Source of the DNA: VAZQ01 sp035293945
GTDB taxonomy: Bacteria > Pseudomonadota > Alphaproteobacteria > Rhizobiales > Xanthobacteraceae
Assembly (NCBI GenBank): GCA_035293945.1
Contig: DATGLV010000024.1
Location: 558,001 to 622,000, forward strand
DNA length: 64,000 bases
Direction: 5' to 3'
The translations under genes and the position numbers were made by a program. Position 1 is the stretch's first letter; each line of letters opens with the position of its first letter. A model generated the notes under the pieces. It did not search any database and was not told the origin of the DNA. It saw nothing but the letters and a program-made list of their open reading frames with translations. Below are positions 8,454 through 16,380 of this stretch, one piece after another.

Positions 8454-8804
8454 ATGGGACTTCTGGATAACTTGCTCGGCGGCAAGCTCGGCCAGATCGA
8501 GGCGGCGGCGGCGCCGGCGCTCATCTCGCAGGTGCTGGCCAGGACCAATCTCGGCGACCTCCAGGGCCTGGTGAGCCAGCTCCAGCAGGGTGGGCTTGGA
8601 AGTCAGGTGCAATCTTGGCTCGGCAATGGAGCGAACCAGCCCGTTACGCCGGATCAGATTCGCAGCGCGCTCGGCAACGAGCGGGTCCAGGAGCTGGCGC
8701 AGCACTTCGGTGTTTCGCCGGATGCGGCGCTCAAGCTGCTGTCGGAGCACCTGCCCGGCGTGGTCGACCAGGCAAGCTCGGGCGGCACGCTCAGCGCGTC
8801 CTGA
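8454..8804 (+). CDS. YidB family (DUF937) protein
   Basis: 116 residues beginning MGLLDNLLGGK, with the Gly/Gln-rich segment GLVSQLQQGGLGSQVQSWLGNGANQPVTPDQI and a helical end (LAQHFGVSPDAAL). This is the classic YidB/DUF937 pattern. Members are small cytoplasmic proteins of unknown role, often present as one copy per genome. The start follows GAAGGAGATCGATT, a strong ribosome binding site. Confidence 0.85.
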   Translation: MGLLDNLLGGKLGQIEAAAAPALISQVLARTNLGDLQGLVSQLQQGGLGSQVQSWLGNGANQPVTPDQIRSALGNERVQELAQHFGVSPDAALKLLSEHLPGVVDQASSGGTLSAS

Positions 8805-9129
8805 TCGGGCGGCCAGACCTTGCTTCCAATCCTGCGAGGCCGGGCTCGCCGACCTCGGTGCGGCGCATGAGGCGTTGCCAAGCGGACGTGCGTTCATAAG
8901 CGGCCTAAGCGGCCGGATAACCGGCGGCAATGCTCGCGCAATCGCGCCGGGGTAAATCCCGCAACTTTCACCATAACCTGCATGGCCTGCGCTGTGTGAT
9001 CTGGTATGCTCGCGTCCGCTTGGCGCTGCCAACTGCGCGTGTGCGCAGGCGGGAGAGCGAGACGATCAAACAACAACAAAACTGTTGGGAAAGTGAGCAG
9101 CTTTAGGAAACGAGTGAGGGAGGACGACC
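8805..9129. other. intergenic, no supported gene
   Basis: About 325 bp between yidB-like and the exported copy B. Nothing beyond the ribosome binding site of the next gene (GAGGGAGGACGACC, just before 9130) can be supported. Confidence 0.4.
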
Positions 9130-9990
9130 ATGGGTCGTGCAGGCTCGGGCGCAGTGTTCGTGCTGTTTGCGGCGGTGATATTGACCCTCGGTGGGGTGGC
9201 GCAGGCGTCTGAAAATGCCGAATATCCCAACTGGTCGGGACAGTGGGACACCTATAGCCCGCGCTTGGGCGGCCAATCCATCAAGTTCGATCCCGACAAG
9301 GCCTTCGGGAAGGCGCAGCAGGCGCCGCTGACGCCGGAATACCAAAAGATCCACGAAGAGAGCATGGCCGATCAGGCGCTGGGCGGGCAGGGTAATTTCC
9401 TCGACCATGCGCGCTGCATTCCGGGCGGGATGCCGAGCATGATGTCGACCCCGACCATGGAGTTCATCGTTACGCCGCGGACCACTTACATCGCGGCCGG
9501 CACCGACCTGCGGCGCATCTTCACCGACGGTCGTCCCTGGCCGACGGACGTGGAGCCGACCTATCAAGGCTACGCGATCGGCCGCTGGATCGACCAGGAC
9601 GGGGAGGGCGTCTACAACCTGCTCGAGGTGGAGACGCGGGGGCCGTTCAAGGGACCGCGTGCCTACGATGCCACCGGCCTGCCACTGCACTTCGACAATC
9701 AATCGATCTTCAAGGAGCGGATCCATCTCGACCGCAATGATCCAAACCTGATGCATGACGAGATCACGGCGATCGACCATGCCTTGACGCGGCCCTGGAG
9801 CGTCGACAAGCGGTATCGGCGCAACCCCAATCCGTATCCAAATTTCAGCCGAATCACCTGCATGGAGAACACCCATCAGATGGTCATCGGCAAGGAGAAC
9901 TACTTCCTCAGCGGCGATGGGTTATTGATGCCGGCCAAGAAGGATCAGCCGCCGCCCGATTTGCGCTACTTCAAGCAGGCGGGCAAGTAA
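9130..9990 (+). CDS. exported PDWSGQW/DLRYF-family protein, copy B
   Basis: 286 residues with signal peptide (1-26, VAQA-S). Shared family marks: YPNWSGQW, QQAPLTPEYQ, MADQALGGQG, Cys96 in RCIPGGMP, RRIFTDGRPWP, YAIGRWID, GPFKGPRAYDATG, DNQSIFKERI, LMHDEIT, DHALTRPWSV, Cys244 before the IGKENYF strand, and PPDLRYFK at the C-terminus. Its GPFKGPR insertion is shared only with the copy at 58593, so these two may be closest relatives. Periplasmic by signal peptide; function unknown. Flanked by yidB-like and a glycosyltransferase gene, with no obvious operon partner. Confidence 0.75.
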   Translation: MGRAGSGAVFVLFAAVILTLGGVAQASENAEYPNWSGQWDTYSPRLGGQSIKFDPDKAFGKAQQAPLTPEYQKIHEESMADQALGGQGNFLDHARCIPGGMPSMMSTPTMEFIVTPRTTYIAAGTDLRRIFTDGRPWPTDVEPTYQGYAIGRWIDQDGEGVYNLLEVETRGPFKGPRAYDATGLPLHFDNQSIFKERIHLDRNDPNLMHDEITAIDHALTRPWSVDKRYRRNPNPYPNFSRITCMENTHQMVIGKENYFLSGDGLLMPAKKDQPPPDLRYFKQAGK

Positions 9991-10158
9991 GCGAGGATTT
10001 CGTCGCGTCAGTCGTGCCGACGTTTGGCTCCGCGCCAACATCCCGCTATGAGTGGGCGGGGCGGGCGCGGGGAACGTTTACGGCATGGTTACGCATCTGC
10101 AGGGCGTGCGGGGGCCTTGCTTCTATCCGGCAGGCGGACGCGATCGCGGAATGTCCGC

Positions 10159-11487
10159 ATGAAGCTTGGCGTGGCTGAAGGGGGTGGCCGGCGGCCGCCG
10201 ACGGCGTGGTTCGAGGTCGAGGATTTCCTTCGCTATTTCGACCATTTTCGCAATCCGACCGGTTTGCAGCGGGTGCCGTTCGAGATCTACGCAGCAGCCG
10301 CGCGGCTTTTCGGCGAAAGCGGCCGCGTGCGCTTCTGCCGGCTCAGCGTGTATACACGGGAATTCCAGGCGATCGGCTTTGATGCGATCGCGGCCGCATA
10401 TGCCCATCCGCTCGGCGCGAGAGCGCCGTGGCGGGCGATCTGGGAGCCGGCGCGGCTGTGGAACGAGCTGGGAAGCCAGCTTCCGGTCATTCTCCGCAAT
10501 CCGGGCTTCTTCTCGTCTTTGCTTGCGACAGCAGCGCGCGATTTCATTCGCAAGCGGGGTCTGCGGCACAAGTTCGAGCATTCGCTGCAAGACGGCGACA
10601 TCATCGTCTCGCTCGGCGCCGGTTGGGGGTTTCCCGACTACATGAAGCACATCGCCGCCGCCAAGAAGCGCTACGGCATTCGCTTTGCGGTGCTGATCTA
10701 CGATCTGATCCCGCTCGAGAACGAAGCTTTCGTCGAAGCCCAGCACGTCGTTGGGTTCAAGAGCTGGCTCGAGCAAGCCCTTCCGGTCGCCGATGTCGTG
10801 CTCACCATCTCGCAGTACTCGCGCGAGGCGCTGCTCGCGTGGGCGGCGCAGCGCGGCTGGAAGTTGCCCCAGGTCGCGGTCATGAGGCTCGGCTCCGGCT
10901 TGAGCAAGAGCGATTCGACAATGCCGGCGGAGCTTGCGAGTCTCAAGCTTCCTTCGCGATATGTGCTGTTTGTTTCGACCATCGAAATACGCAAGAACCA
11001 TCGGTTGCTTGTTCGCCTCTGGCGGCGATTGCTCGAGCGCCACGGGGCCGCAGCAGTGCCGGTCCTCGTTTTTGCCGGGCAGATCGGCTGGAAGGTCGAT
11101 GACCTGTTGGCCGAGCTCGAGGCGACGCGCTATCTGGACGGCAAGATCATGCTCATGCCCGGCCTATCGGAGACGGAGCTACGGCAGGCCTACAGATCCT
11201 GCTCGTTCACGGTGTTCCCGAGCCTTGCCGAGGGCTGGGGCTTGCCGGTCGCGGAAAGCCTGATCCACGGCAAGTTCTGTGTCGCCTCGAGCCGGACTTC
11301 GATCCCGGAGGTCGCCGGCGATTTGATCGATTACTTCGATCCGGCGGACGAAGACGATGCGCTGGTGAAGATCGAGAGAGTGCTGTTTGAACCCGGGTAT
11401 CTAGCAGTCGCAGAGGCGCGGCTCAAATCGGAATATCGTCCGCGCACCTGGGCCGAATGCGTTGAGGTGCTCCTCGCCGAGCTTTGA
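10159..11487 (+). CDS. family 4-type (GT-B) glycosyltransferase
   Basis: 442 residues from the ATG at 10159. The N-terminal domain contains an IYDLIPL segment typical of mannosyl- or fucosyltransferase-like group 1 enzymes. The C-terminal domain has VLFVSTIEIRKNH (start of the nucleotide-binding half), PGLSETELRQAY, and the E-x7-E region FPSLAEGWGLPVAESL. This is the GT4 signature, with the glutamates that hold the donor nucleotide sugar. No signal or membrane helix. It likely acts in surface polysaccharide synthesis. An upstream extension to 10024 is open but looks non-coding. Confidence 0.85.
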   Translation: MKLGVAEGGGRRPPTAWFEVEDFLRYFDHFRNPTGLQRVPFEIYAAAARLFGESGRVRFCRLSVYTREFQAIGFDAIAAAYAHPLGARAPWRAIWEPARLWNELGSQLPVILRNPGFFSSLLATAARDFIRKRGLRHKFEHSLQDGDIIVSLGAGWGFPDYMKHIAAAKKRYGIRFAVLIYDLIPLENEAFVEAQHVVGFKSWLEQALPVADVVLTISQYSREALLAWAAQRGWKLPQVAVMRLGSGLSKSDSTMPAELASLKLPSRYVLFVSTIEIRKNHRLLVRLWRRLLERHGAAAVPVLVFAGQIGWKVDDLLAELEATRYLDGKIMLMPGLSETELRQAYRSCSFTVFPSLAEGWGLPVAESLIHGKFCVASSRTSIPEVAGDLIDYFDPADEDDALVKIERVLFEPGYLAVAEARLKSEYRPRTWAECVEVLLAEL

Positions 11488-11781
11488 TGATGTGGGGCGG
11501 CGCTGCATCCGAGACGAAAGTTTCATCCAGCGGATGGGGTTCCATTCGAGGCGGGCCCAGCCGTGGATTTGACAGTGCTCGCTGTTGAGGTTATCGGAAG
11601 CGCGCTCTTCCCGGCTCGGGTGGGTCGTCCTGCTCGGCCGTGCGAATCGGGCGCCCATGTTGTAGTTTCCACAAAGACATAGTTTCCGCCGAATAGTCGT
11701 TCCCGCAGAAAAGTAGTTCGGCAAATTGAGTTTCCGAGCCAAGTACGTATTGCGAATCGACGCTGGGGACCGCAGGCCTAT

Positions 11782-12138
11782 ATGCTGCTCAATATCATTC
11801 CGGGTCTGATCGACGTGCAGGCGAATGGCATCGCCTTCCAAGCCAACTATTACGGCGACAAGAATGTCAGTTGCCGGATCAGCCGCGACGCGCTGCTGGA
11901 TCTCGCCGGCTACCATCAGTTGGGCGGACGTGACGACGAGCTGTTTCAGGCGTTGCGGCAGGAGATCGAGCGGCTCTCAAGCGCGAAGTATCGGGCGCGC
12001 CGGATGGAGACGAACGGCGAGCTCTTGGTCTCGAGCGCCGACATCCTGCTGTACGGGTTCCGCGCTCGCCGGGATGCGGAGGAGCCGTTGCCGCCGGCCG
12101 CCGCGCAGGCGTCCGCAGCGCGCGTGGGGCGCGGCTGA
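11782..12138 (+). CDS. DUF1488 family protein
   Basis: 118 residues. The pattern GIAFQANYYGDKNVSCRISRDAL, then a helix with FQALRQEIERLSSAKY and the strand ETNGELLVSSADIL, fits DUF1488, a small alpha-beta family common in rhizobia. The C-terminal 25 residues are Ala/Pro-rich and extend beyond the usual domain. Start choice is uncertain because no strong ribosome binding site precedes 11782. Function unknown. Confidence 0.65.
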   Translation: MLLNIIPGLIDVQANGIAFQANYYGDKNVSCRISRDALLDLAGYHQLGGRDDELFQALRQEIERLSSAKYRARRMETNGELLVSSADILLYGFRARRDAEEPLPPAAAQASAARVGRG

Positions 12139-12317
12139 GCTTTTGTAGGGCTGTGTCATCCAAGCGCGGCGGCTGATCGCAAGACCCTCCACTTTTGGCA
12201 AGCATGCCCTATGATTGGCGCCAGACGCAGTCGCCTGCACGCGCCGGGTGGGTCCATTTCCGGCGCACTGCACGTGGTGTGAAAGGGAGCGGCGGCGCGA
12301 AACAAAAGGAGGAGAGT

Positions 12318-13184
12318 ATGCATTGCCGCAGCTTGGTCGGCGCGATTGCAGGAAGCATGTTGACCCTGATCTCCATCGCGGCCGCTTACGCGGCCGATGA
12401 TGGAAAGTACCCGGATTGGAAAGGCGCATGGGGCCGGTTCGTCGTGCGCGGGGTTGGCGGGCAGCCGTCGTTCGACCAGACCAAGCCTTGGGGGTTCGGC
12501 CAGGAGGCGCCGCTGACCGAGGAATATCGCAAGATCCTGCAGGCGAGCCTCGCCGATCAGGCCAATGGCGGGCAGGGCAACTTTGCGTCGCACGCCTTGT
12601 GCGCGCCGGCCGGCATGCCATTCATGATGGTGGCGACACGGCCGCTTGAATTCATCGTCACGCCGGACACAACCTATATCCTGGTGGGCGGATCCGATCA
12701 TTATCGCCGCATCTACACCGACGGGCGGGATTGGCCCAAGGAGATCGAGTCGTCCTTCTCGGGTTACTCGATCGGCCGTTGGATCGACACGACCGGGGAT
12801 GGCCATTACGACACGCTGCTAGCGGAAACCCGCGGCTTCAAGGGGCCGCGCTCCTACGATGCGACCGGGCTGCCGCTCGACTTCGACAATCAATCGATCT
12901 TTCTCGAGCGCTTGCACCGCGACCGCACCGATCCCAACATCCTGCACGATGAGATCAGCGTGATCGACCATGCGCTGACGCGGCCCTGGTCAGTCGACAA
13001 GAGGTATGTGCGCCAGCAGCGGGCTCGTCTCGAATGGAGGGAGGCCTATTGCGTGACCGAGGACACCGCGCTGATCGAGATTGGCGGGGAATATTACTAC
13101 AAGAGCGCGGATGGCCGGCTGATGCCGACCAAGAAGGATCAGCCGCCGCCGGATCTGACCTTTTTTAAGCCGGCTTCGAAGTAG
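12318..13184 (+). CDS. exported PDWSGQW/DLRYF-family protein, copy C
   Basis: 288 residues from the ATG at 12318, which follows AAAGGAGGAGAGT; a longer open frame to 12195 lacks support. Signal peptide 1-25 (AAAYA-A). Family marks: YPDWKGAW, GQPSFDQTKPWG, QEAPLTEEY, LADQANGGQG, Cys in LCAPAGMP, RRIYTDGRDWP, YSIGRWID, RGFKGPRSYDATG, DNQSIFLERL, LHDEIS, DHALTRPWSV, the second Cys (AYCVTED) and PPDLTFFK. The N-terminal GQPSFDQ-KPWG segment is shared with copies D and H. Lies 130 bp upstream of a dispersed repeat and faces the ABM/HbpS pair. Confidence 0.75.
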   Translation: MHCRSLVGAIAGSMLTLISIAAAYAADDGKYPDWKGAWGRFVVRGVGGQPSFDQTKPWGFGQEAPLTEEYRKILQASLADQANGGQGNFASHALCAPAGMPFMMVATRPLEFIVTPDTTYILVGGSDHYRRIYTDGRDWPKEIESSFSGYSIGRWIDTTGDGHYDTLLAETRGFKGPRSYDATGLPLDFDNQSIFLERLHRDRTDPNILHDEISVIDHALTRPWSVDKRYVRQQRARLEWREAYCVTEDTALIEIGGEYYYKSADGRLMPTKKDQPPPDLTFFKPASK

Positions 13185-13223
13185 GGCGATTGATGGCGGA
13201 TTACAGCGAAGGTCCCGCCAAAC

Positions 13224-13352
13224 CGTAGGCTGGGCAAAGGCGCGGAACACGCCGTGCCCACGCGTTGGGTTGGTCGAGGTTTCCGCGTGGGCAAAATTGT
13301 GCGACGCCTCGCATCAATCAAGCGCACGCGCAGCAATTTTGCCCACCCTACG
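13224..13352. repeat. dispersed repeat with GTGGGCA / TGCCCAC units
   Basis: The interval holds GTAGGCTGGGCAAAGG, GCCGTGCCCACGCG, CGTGGGCAAAATTG and CAATTTTGCCCACCCTACGG. The last two form an inverted pair around the middle. This GTGGGCAAA/GTGCCCAC unit is a widespread intergenic repeat in Rhizobiales and other proteobacteria. It lies between convergent genes and may terminate both. Confidence 0.65.
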
Positions 13353-13366
13353 GACTACGCGATCCA

Positions 13367-14086
13367 TCACTCCAGATTCCGGTAGCGCCGATCATCATAC
13401 AGCGCGCCCATCATGTGGCCGACCTTCTCGCGGAAAGTCTTGGCGGGAGCGGCGGCGTTGTGGGCGTCGAGTGCCGCCTGGTCCTTCCATGTCTCGGTCA
13501 TGGTGAAGTGGTTCAGGCGATTGTTCTGGTCCCAAACCTCGAAGCGCAAGGATCCGGGCTCGCGGCGGCTGTCGGCCGCAAGCGTCTTCATGAGCGCGAT
13601 TGCATCATCCTTGAACTGGCCGGTCACGTCGACATGGGTGACCACGTAAATCGCATCCTTGCCGGCAGGCGCCGATTGGGTGCCGACGTCGATGCCGGTG
13701 TCGAGGCGCTCGTCGTAATAGCCGATGCGCAAGGGATCGATGCCGGCGCGGAATTGCTTCATGGCAGCCCCGCCGCTGTGCGCTTCGTGCGACTTGGCAT
13801 CGCTCCAGGCTTCGAGAATGGCGAACTCCGCCGGCCGCCCGGTCGCTTGCAGGATCTCGTAGCGGAGGTTGCCGGGTTCCTTGCGGCTTGCGGCCGCGAC
13901 CTGTCGCAACAGGCTGATCGCGCTTGCCTCTGCGGAAGGCGTGACCTCCAAATAGGTGACGAGATACGAGGCTGAATTCTCCGGCGCTTGCGCCCGCGCG
14001 GCTGGCGCCGCGGCGATGGCGAGAGCGACCGTCAGGACTGCTGTTGCAAGAGGCATGAGATCAGAGAGCTTCATTGACTTGTCCAT
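13367..14086 (-). CDS. exported protein with two tandem ABM domains
   Basis: 239 residues with a signal peptide (ending ARAQA). Two ferredoxin-like ABM units follow: roughly 38-140 (VTYLEVTPSAEASAISLLRQ, GNLRYEIL) and 145-239 (VTHVDVTGQFKDDAIALMKT, GSLRFEVW, FTMTETWKDQAALDAH). ABM proteins usually act as dimers, so a tandem protein can form the barrel alone. The two units repeat the same R-x-E-P-G-x-L-R core. Starts at 14086 or 14074 are both possible. It lies 104 bp downstream of the HbpS-like gene on the same strand, so the two are probably one transcript. An exported ABM protein suggests quinone or aromatic-ligand chemistry in the periplasm. Confidence 0.75.
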   Translation of the reverse strand: MDKSMKLSDLMPLATAVLTVALAIAAAPAARAQAPENSASYLVTYLEVTPSAEASAISLLRQVAAASRKEPGNLRYEILQATGRPAEFAILEAWSDAKSHEAHSGGAAMKQFRAGIDPLRIGYYDERLDTGIDVGTQSAPAGKDAIYVVTHVDVTGQFKDDAIALMKTLAADSRREPGSLRFEVWDQNNRLNHFTMTETWKDQAALDAHNAAAPAKTFREKVGHMMGALYDDRRYRNLE

Positions 14087-14189
14087 ACGATGAATGGGTT
14101 TGGCTCGCCCGGCGGAGGGCGCGCAAGACGGCGCTGCCGGCTTGAAAACGGCGGCAGCGCCGGAGGCGACTTCAGGTCGCCGGAAGACT

Positions 14190-14672
14190 TCACTTGAGCT
14201 GATCGGCCACCTTGTCGACGCCGGCTTGGCCGCAGGCTTCTTCCTGCGGTCCGCCTTTGGGGGCGCCGGAGAGGCCAACACCGCCGATCGTCTCCTCGCC
14301 GACCTTGATCGGCACGCCGCCCTGCAGCGGAATGACTTCCGAGAGCGAGCGTTGGCCGGGAACAATGGTCTCGGTGCGCTTCATCCAGTCGCCCGAGGTG
14401 CGGCCGAAAGTCTCCGCCGTGTAAGCTTTGCGGCGGGCAAGCTCGATATTGTGCGGTTGTGCGCCGTCACCCTGCAGGAACACGCGCAAGCGGCCGGCGC
14501 GATCGACCACGGCGACCGACACATGGTCTCCGCATTCCTTCAGCGCCGTCTCCGCAATCGTCAGGGCCATGCGGACCGAAACGTCCTTCTCGGTGAGCAC
14601 CTGTGCGGGTGCGGAAACCGGAGCGGCTAGCAGCACAGCGACGGCGGCAGCGGCAGCCAAACGAAACGACAT
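14190..14672 (-). CDS. exported GlcG/HbpS family protein
   Basis: 160 residues, signal peptide 1 to about 23 (APAQ). The family pattern is clear: ALTIAETALKEC, VSVAVVDRAGRLRVFLQGDGA, ARRKAYTAETFGR, GGVPIKV, IGGVGLSGA and the C-terminal EEACGQAGVDK. HbpS-like proteins bind heme or other small ligands. GlcG members sit in glycolate clusters. The start follows GGGAGGATGTTTCA. It is first in a two-gene unit with the tandem ABM gene. A second, more distant HbpS homologue is at 53176. Confidence 0.85.
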   Translation of the reverse strand: MSFRLAAAAAVAVLLAAPVSAPAQVLTEKDVSVRMALTIAETALKECGDHVSVAVVDRAGRLRVFLQGDGAQPHNIELARRKAYTAETFGRTSGDWMKRTETIVPGQRSLSEVIPLQGGVPIKVGEETIGGVGLSGAPKGGPQEEACGQAGVDKVADQLK

Positions 14673-14996
14673 TGAAACATCCTCCCTTTAGTTTGAGCGC
14701 AAAGCGCAGATCACCTGGCGGCGACCGGTCGGCGGCAGCCGACGCGCGGGCATTATGTCATCAGCGGAAGGCGGGCGGAAGTGATGCCGATTCCGGCAAA
14801 GTCGCGCTCAGGAACGTCCTTGCGCGCATCCGGCCCGCCCGTGGTCAGCGGGCTTCTGATCCGCCGTTTTCCGGTTTGCTTCACAGATGAGCTGGTGCCG
14901 CCCCGGCAGCTGTGAACCTTGTCTCGGCTGCGGGAGACCAACAAGCGGATGGAACAAGATCAGCAGAGCTCTTGAGCGAGCCCTTCGGAGAGACAC
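14673..14996. other. intergenic between divergent exported genes
   Basis: About 320 bp separating the minus-strand HbpS-like gene from the plus-strand Gly/Ser-rich gene. Promoters for both must lie here, but I could not assign boxes. No additional gene is supported. Confidence 0.4.
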
Positions 14997-15740
14997 ATGT
15001 TGAACCGTTCCTCGATCCTCACCCTGGCGGCGGTCGCCGCATTCGGCAGCAGCGCGCTTGCCTCCGGCGGCGCCCATGCCTCCAACCCCAAATACTATCG
15101 CGCCGCCGCCACCATCACGACCGGCAACGCGACGAGCCACCTGACCCCGGCCACCACTATCTACAAGGCTGCCCCTGGCGCCGGCCTTTCCAAGCTCAAT
15201 CCGATCATCAGCGCTGGCAGCAGCGGCAGCGGCTCCGGCAATGGCGTAAAGCCGCCGCCCAAGCTCATCGGAAAGCTCCCCATCAATTTTCCGATCATCA
15301 GCACTGGTAGCGGCAGCGGCAGCGGTTCCGGCAGCGGAAGCGGCGGCGGCTCCGGCAGTGGCGGCAACGGTGGCGGCTCCGGCAATGGTGGAGGGAATCC
15401 CCCGATCACCGGACAGATCCCGATCGATTGCCCACCCCTCACTGGCTGCAAGCACGGCCATGACGGCGATCACGACGGCGATCATGACCATCATTATCCG
15501 TGGTGGTTCGCGGACTGGCACCGTTCCCGAATTGGGGTGGTTGGGTACGAATCGGTCCCGGTCAGCGCGCCGATCTCGTCTCCTGTCGTCACCACGCCGG
15601 CGGCGGCTCCCTGCAACTGCCTGACCAAACGCTATCTCGATGACGGCAGCGTCTTGTTCACCGACCTCTGCACCAAGGAGCAGGCGATGGCCACCCCGGA
15701 TGAGCTGAGGGCCCAGCAGGCACAGAACGTCACGCCGTAA
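14997..15740 (+). CDS. exported Gly/Ser-rich low-complexity protein with His/Asp-rich segment
   Basis: 247 residues, signal peptide 1 to about 28. Residues about 70-145 are Gly-Ser repeats. They are followed by GCKHGHDGDHDGDHDHHY, a possible metal-binding stretch, then WW-x2-DWHRS and a compact C-terminus with CNCLTKRYLDDGSVLFTDLCTKEQAM. That last part resembles a motif at the end of several rhizobial exported proteins. Function unknown. It is followed by a strong terminator hairpin. Confidence 0.65.
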   Translation: MLNRSSILTLAAVAAFGSSALASGGAHASNPKYYRAAATITTGNATSHLTPATTIYKAAPGAGLSKLNPIISAGSSGSGSGNGVKPPPKLIGKLPINFPIISTGSGSGSGSGSGSGGGSGSGGNGGGSGNGGGNPPITGQIPIDCPPLTGCKHGHDGDHDGDHDHHYPWWFADWHRSRIGVVGYESVPVSAPISSPVVTTPAAAPCNCLTKRYLDDGSVLFTDLCTKEQAMATPDELRAQQAQNVTP

Positions 15741-15770
15741 CGTCAGCAGCCGCGGCGCGCGCAAACGCGA

Positions 15771-15803
15771 GGAAGGAGCCCCGCTTCGGGGTTCCTTCCG
15801 TCC
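15771..15803 (+). terminator. intrinsic terminator-like hairpin
   Basis: The sequence GGAAGGAGCCCCG, a CTT loop and CGGGGTTCCTTCC form a 13-bp stem with one mismatch or G-U pair, 30 bp after the stop at 15740. There is no long U-run. It probably ends the Gly/Ser-rich gene's transcript. Confidence 0.6.
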
Positions 15804-15826
15804 TGGCGGGATGCGATAATGGGCGC

Positions 15827-16342
15827 ATGCGCAGATGCTTCTTGCCGGTCTTGCTCGTCTTGGCGGCGCTTCTTGCCGGTCGACCGGCCTGCGCCCAAGA
15901 CTGGAAGGAATACGCCTATCCGGATTACGCCTTCGCGGTTTCCTTCCCGGTCGAGCCCACGGTCGAGGCTACGACCTATCAGACGGCCGAAGGGCGCCTT
16001 GCGCCTGCGCGCACCTACGCGGCGAGCGCCGCCGGCAGCATCTTCAAGATGACGGTGGTCGATCTCGCCGGAACTTCGCTGGCTGAGGCCGCTATTCTCG
16101 ATCACGCCGTCGAGATCTTGGCGCAGGGCCGGGAGATCAAGCTCGATATTCCCCACCGCATCAGCCGTGTGTTCGGGCGGCAGCTCAGCCTCCAGGCGCC
16201 CGATGGCAGCCGATCGTCGGTCGCGGTCTTTTTCCACGACGGACGCCTTTATCAGATCGAGGGCAAATCGCTCGCCGGCGGCAGCGGTACGTCCGAGGCC
16301 ATCCGCTTCCAGCAGTCCTTGGTGTTCACCGACAGCAATTAG
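15827..16342 (+). CDS. exported hypothetical protein (171 aa)
   Basis: Signal peptide 1-23 (ACA-Q), then a mature domain beginning WKEYAYPDYAFAVSFPVEPTVE. Proteins of this pattern (Y-x-D-Y-x-F-x-V-x-FP-x-x-P) are common exported alpha-beta proteins in Bradyrhizobium-type bacteria. The remainder alternates strands and helices, with RQLSLQAPDG and GRLYQIEGKSL. No cysteine pair or metal motif is evident. Function unknown. It converges with the ClC gene. Confidence 0.65.
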   Translation: MRRCFLPVLLVLAALLAGRPACAQDWKEYAYPDYAFAVSFPVEPTVEATTYQTAEGRLAPARTYAASAAGSIFKMTVVDLAGTSLAEAAILDHAVEILAQGREIKLDIPHRISRVFGRQLSLQAPDGSRSSVAVFFHDGRLYQIEGKSLAGGSGTSEAIRFQQSLVFTDSN

Positions 16343-16380
16343 CTCCGGTCCCGGCGATTCCGGGAAAACACTAGCGTGCG

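Noticed and set aside
15300..15400. short GGCAGCGGC-type direct repeats suggesting a repeat array
   Set aside because: They are codon repeats for Gly-Ser in the 14997 gene, without regular unique spacers, so not CRISPR.
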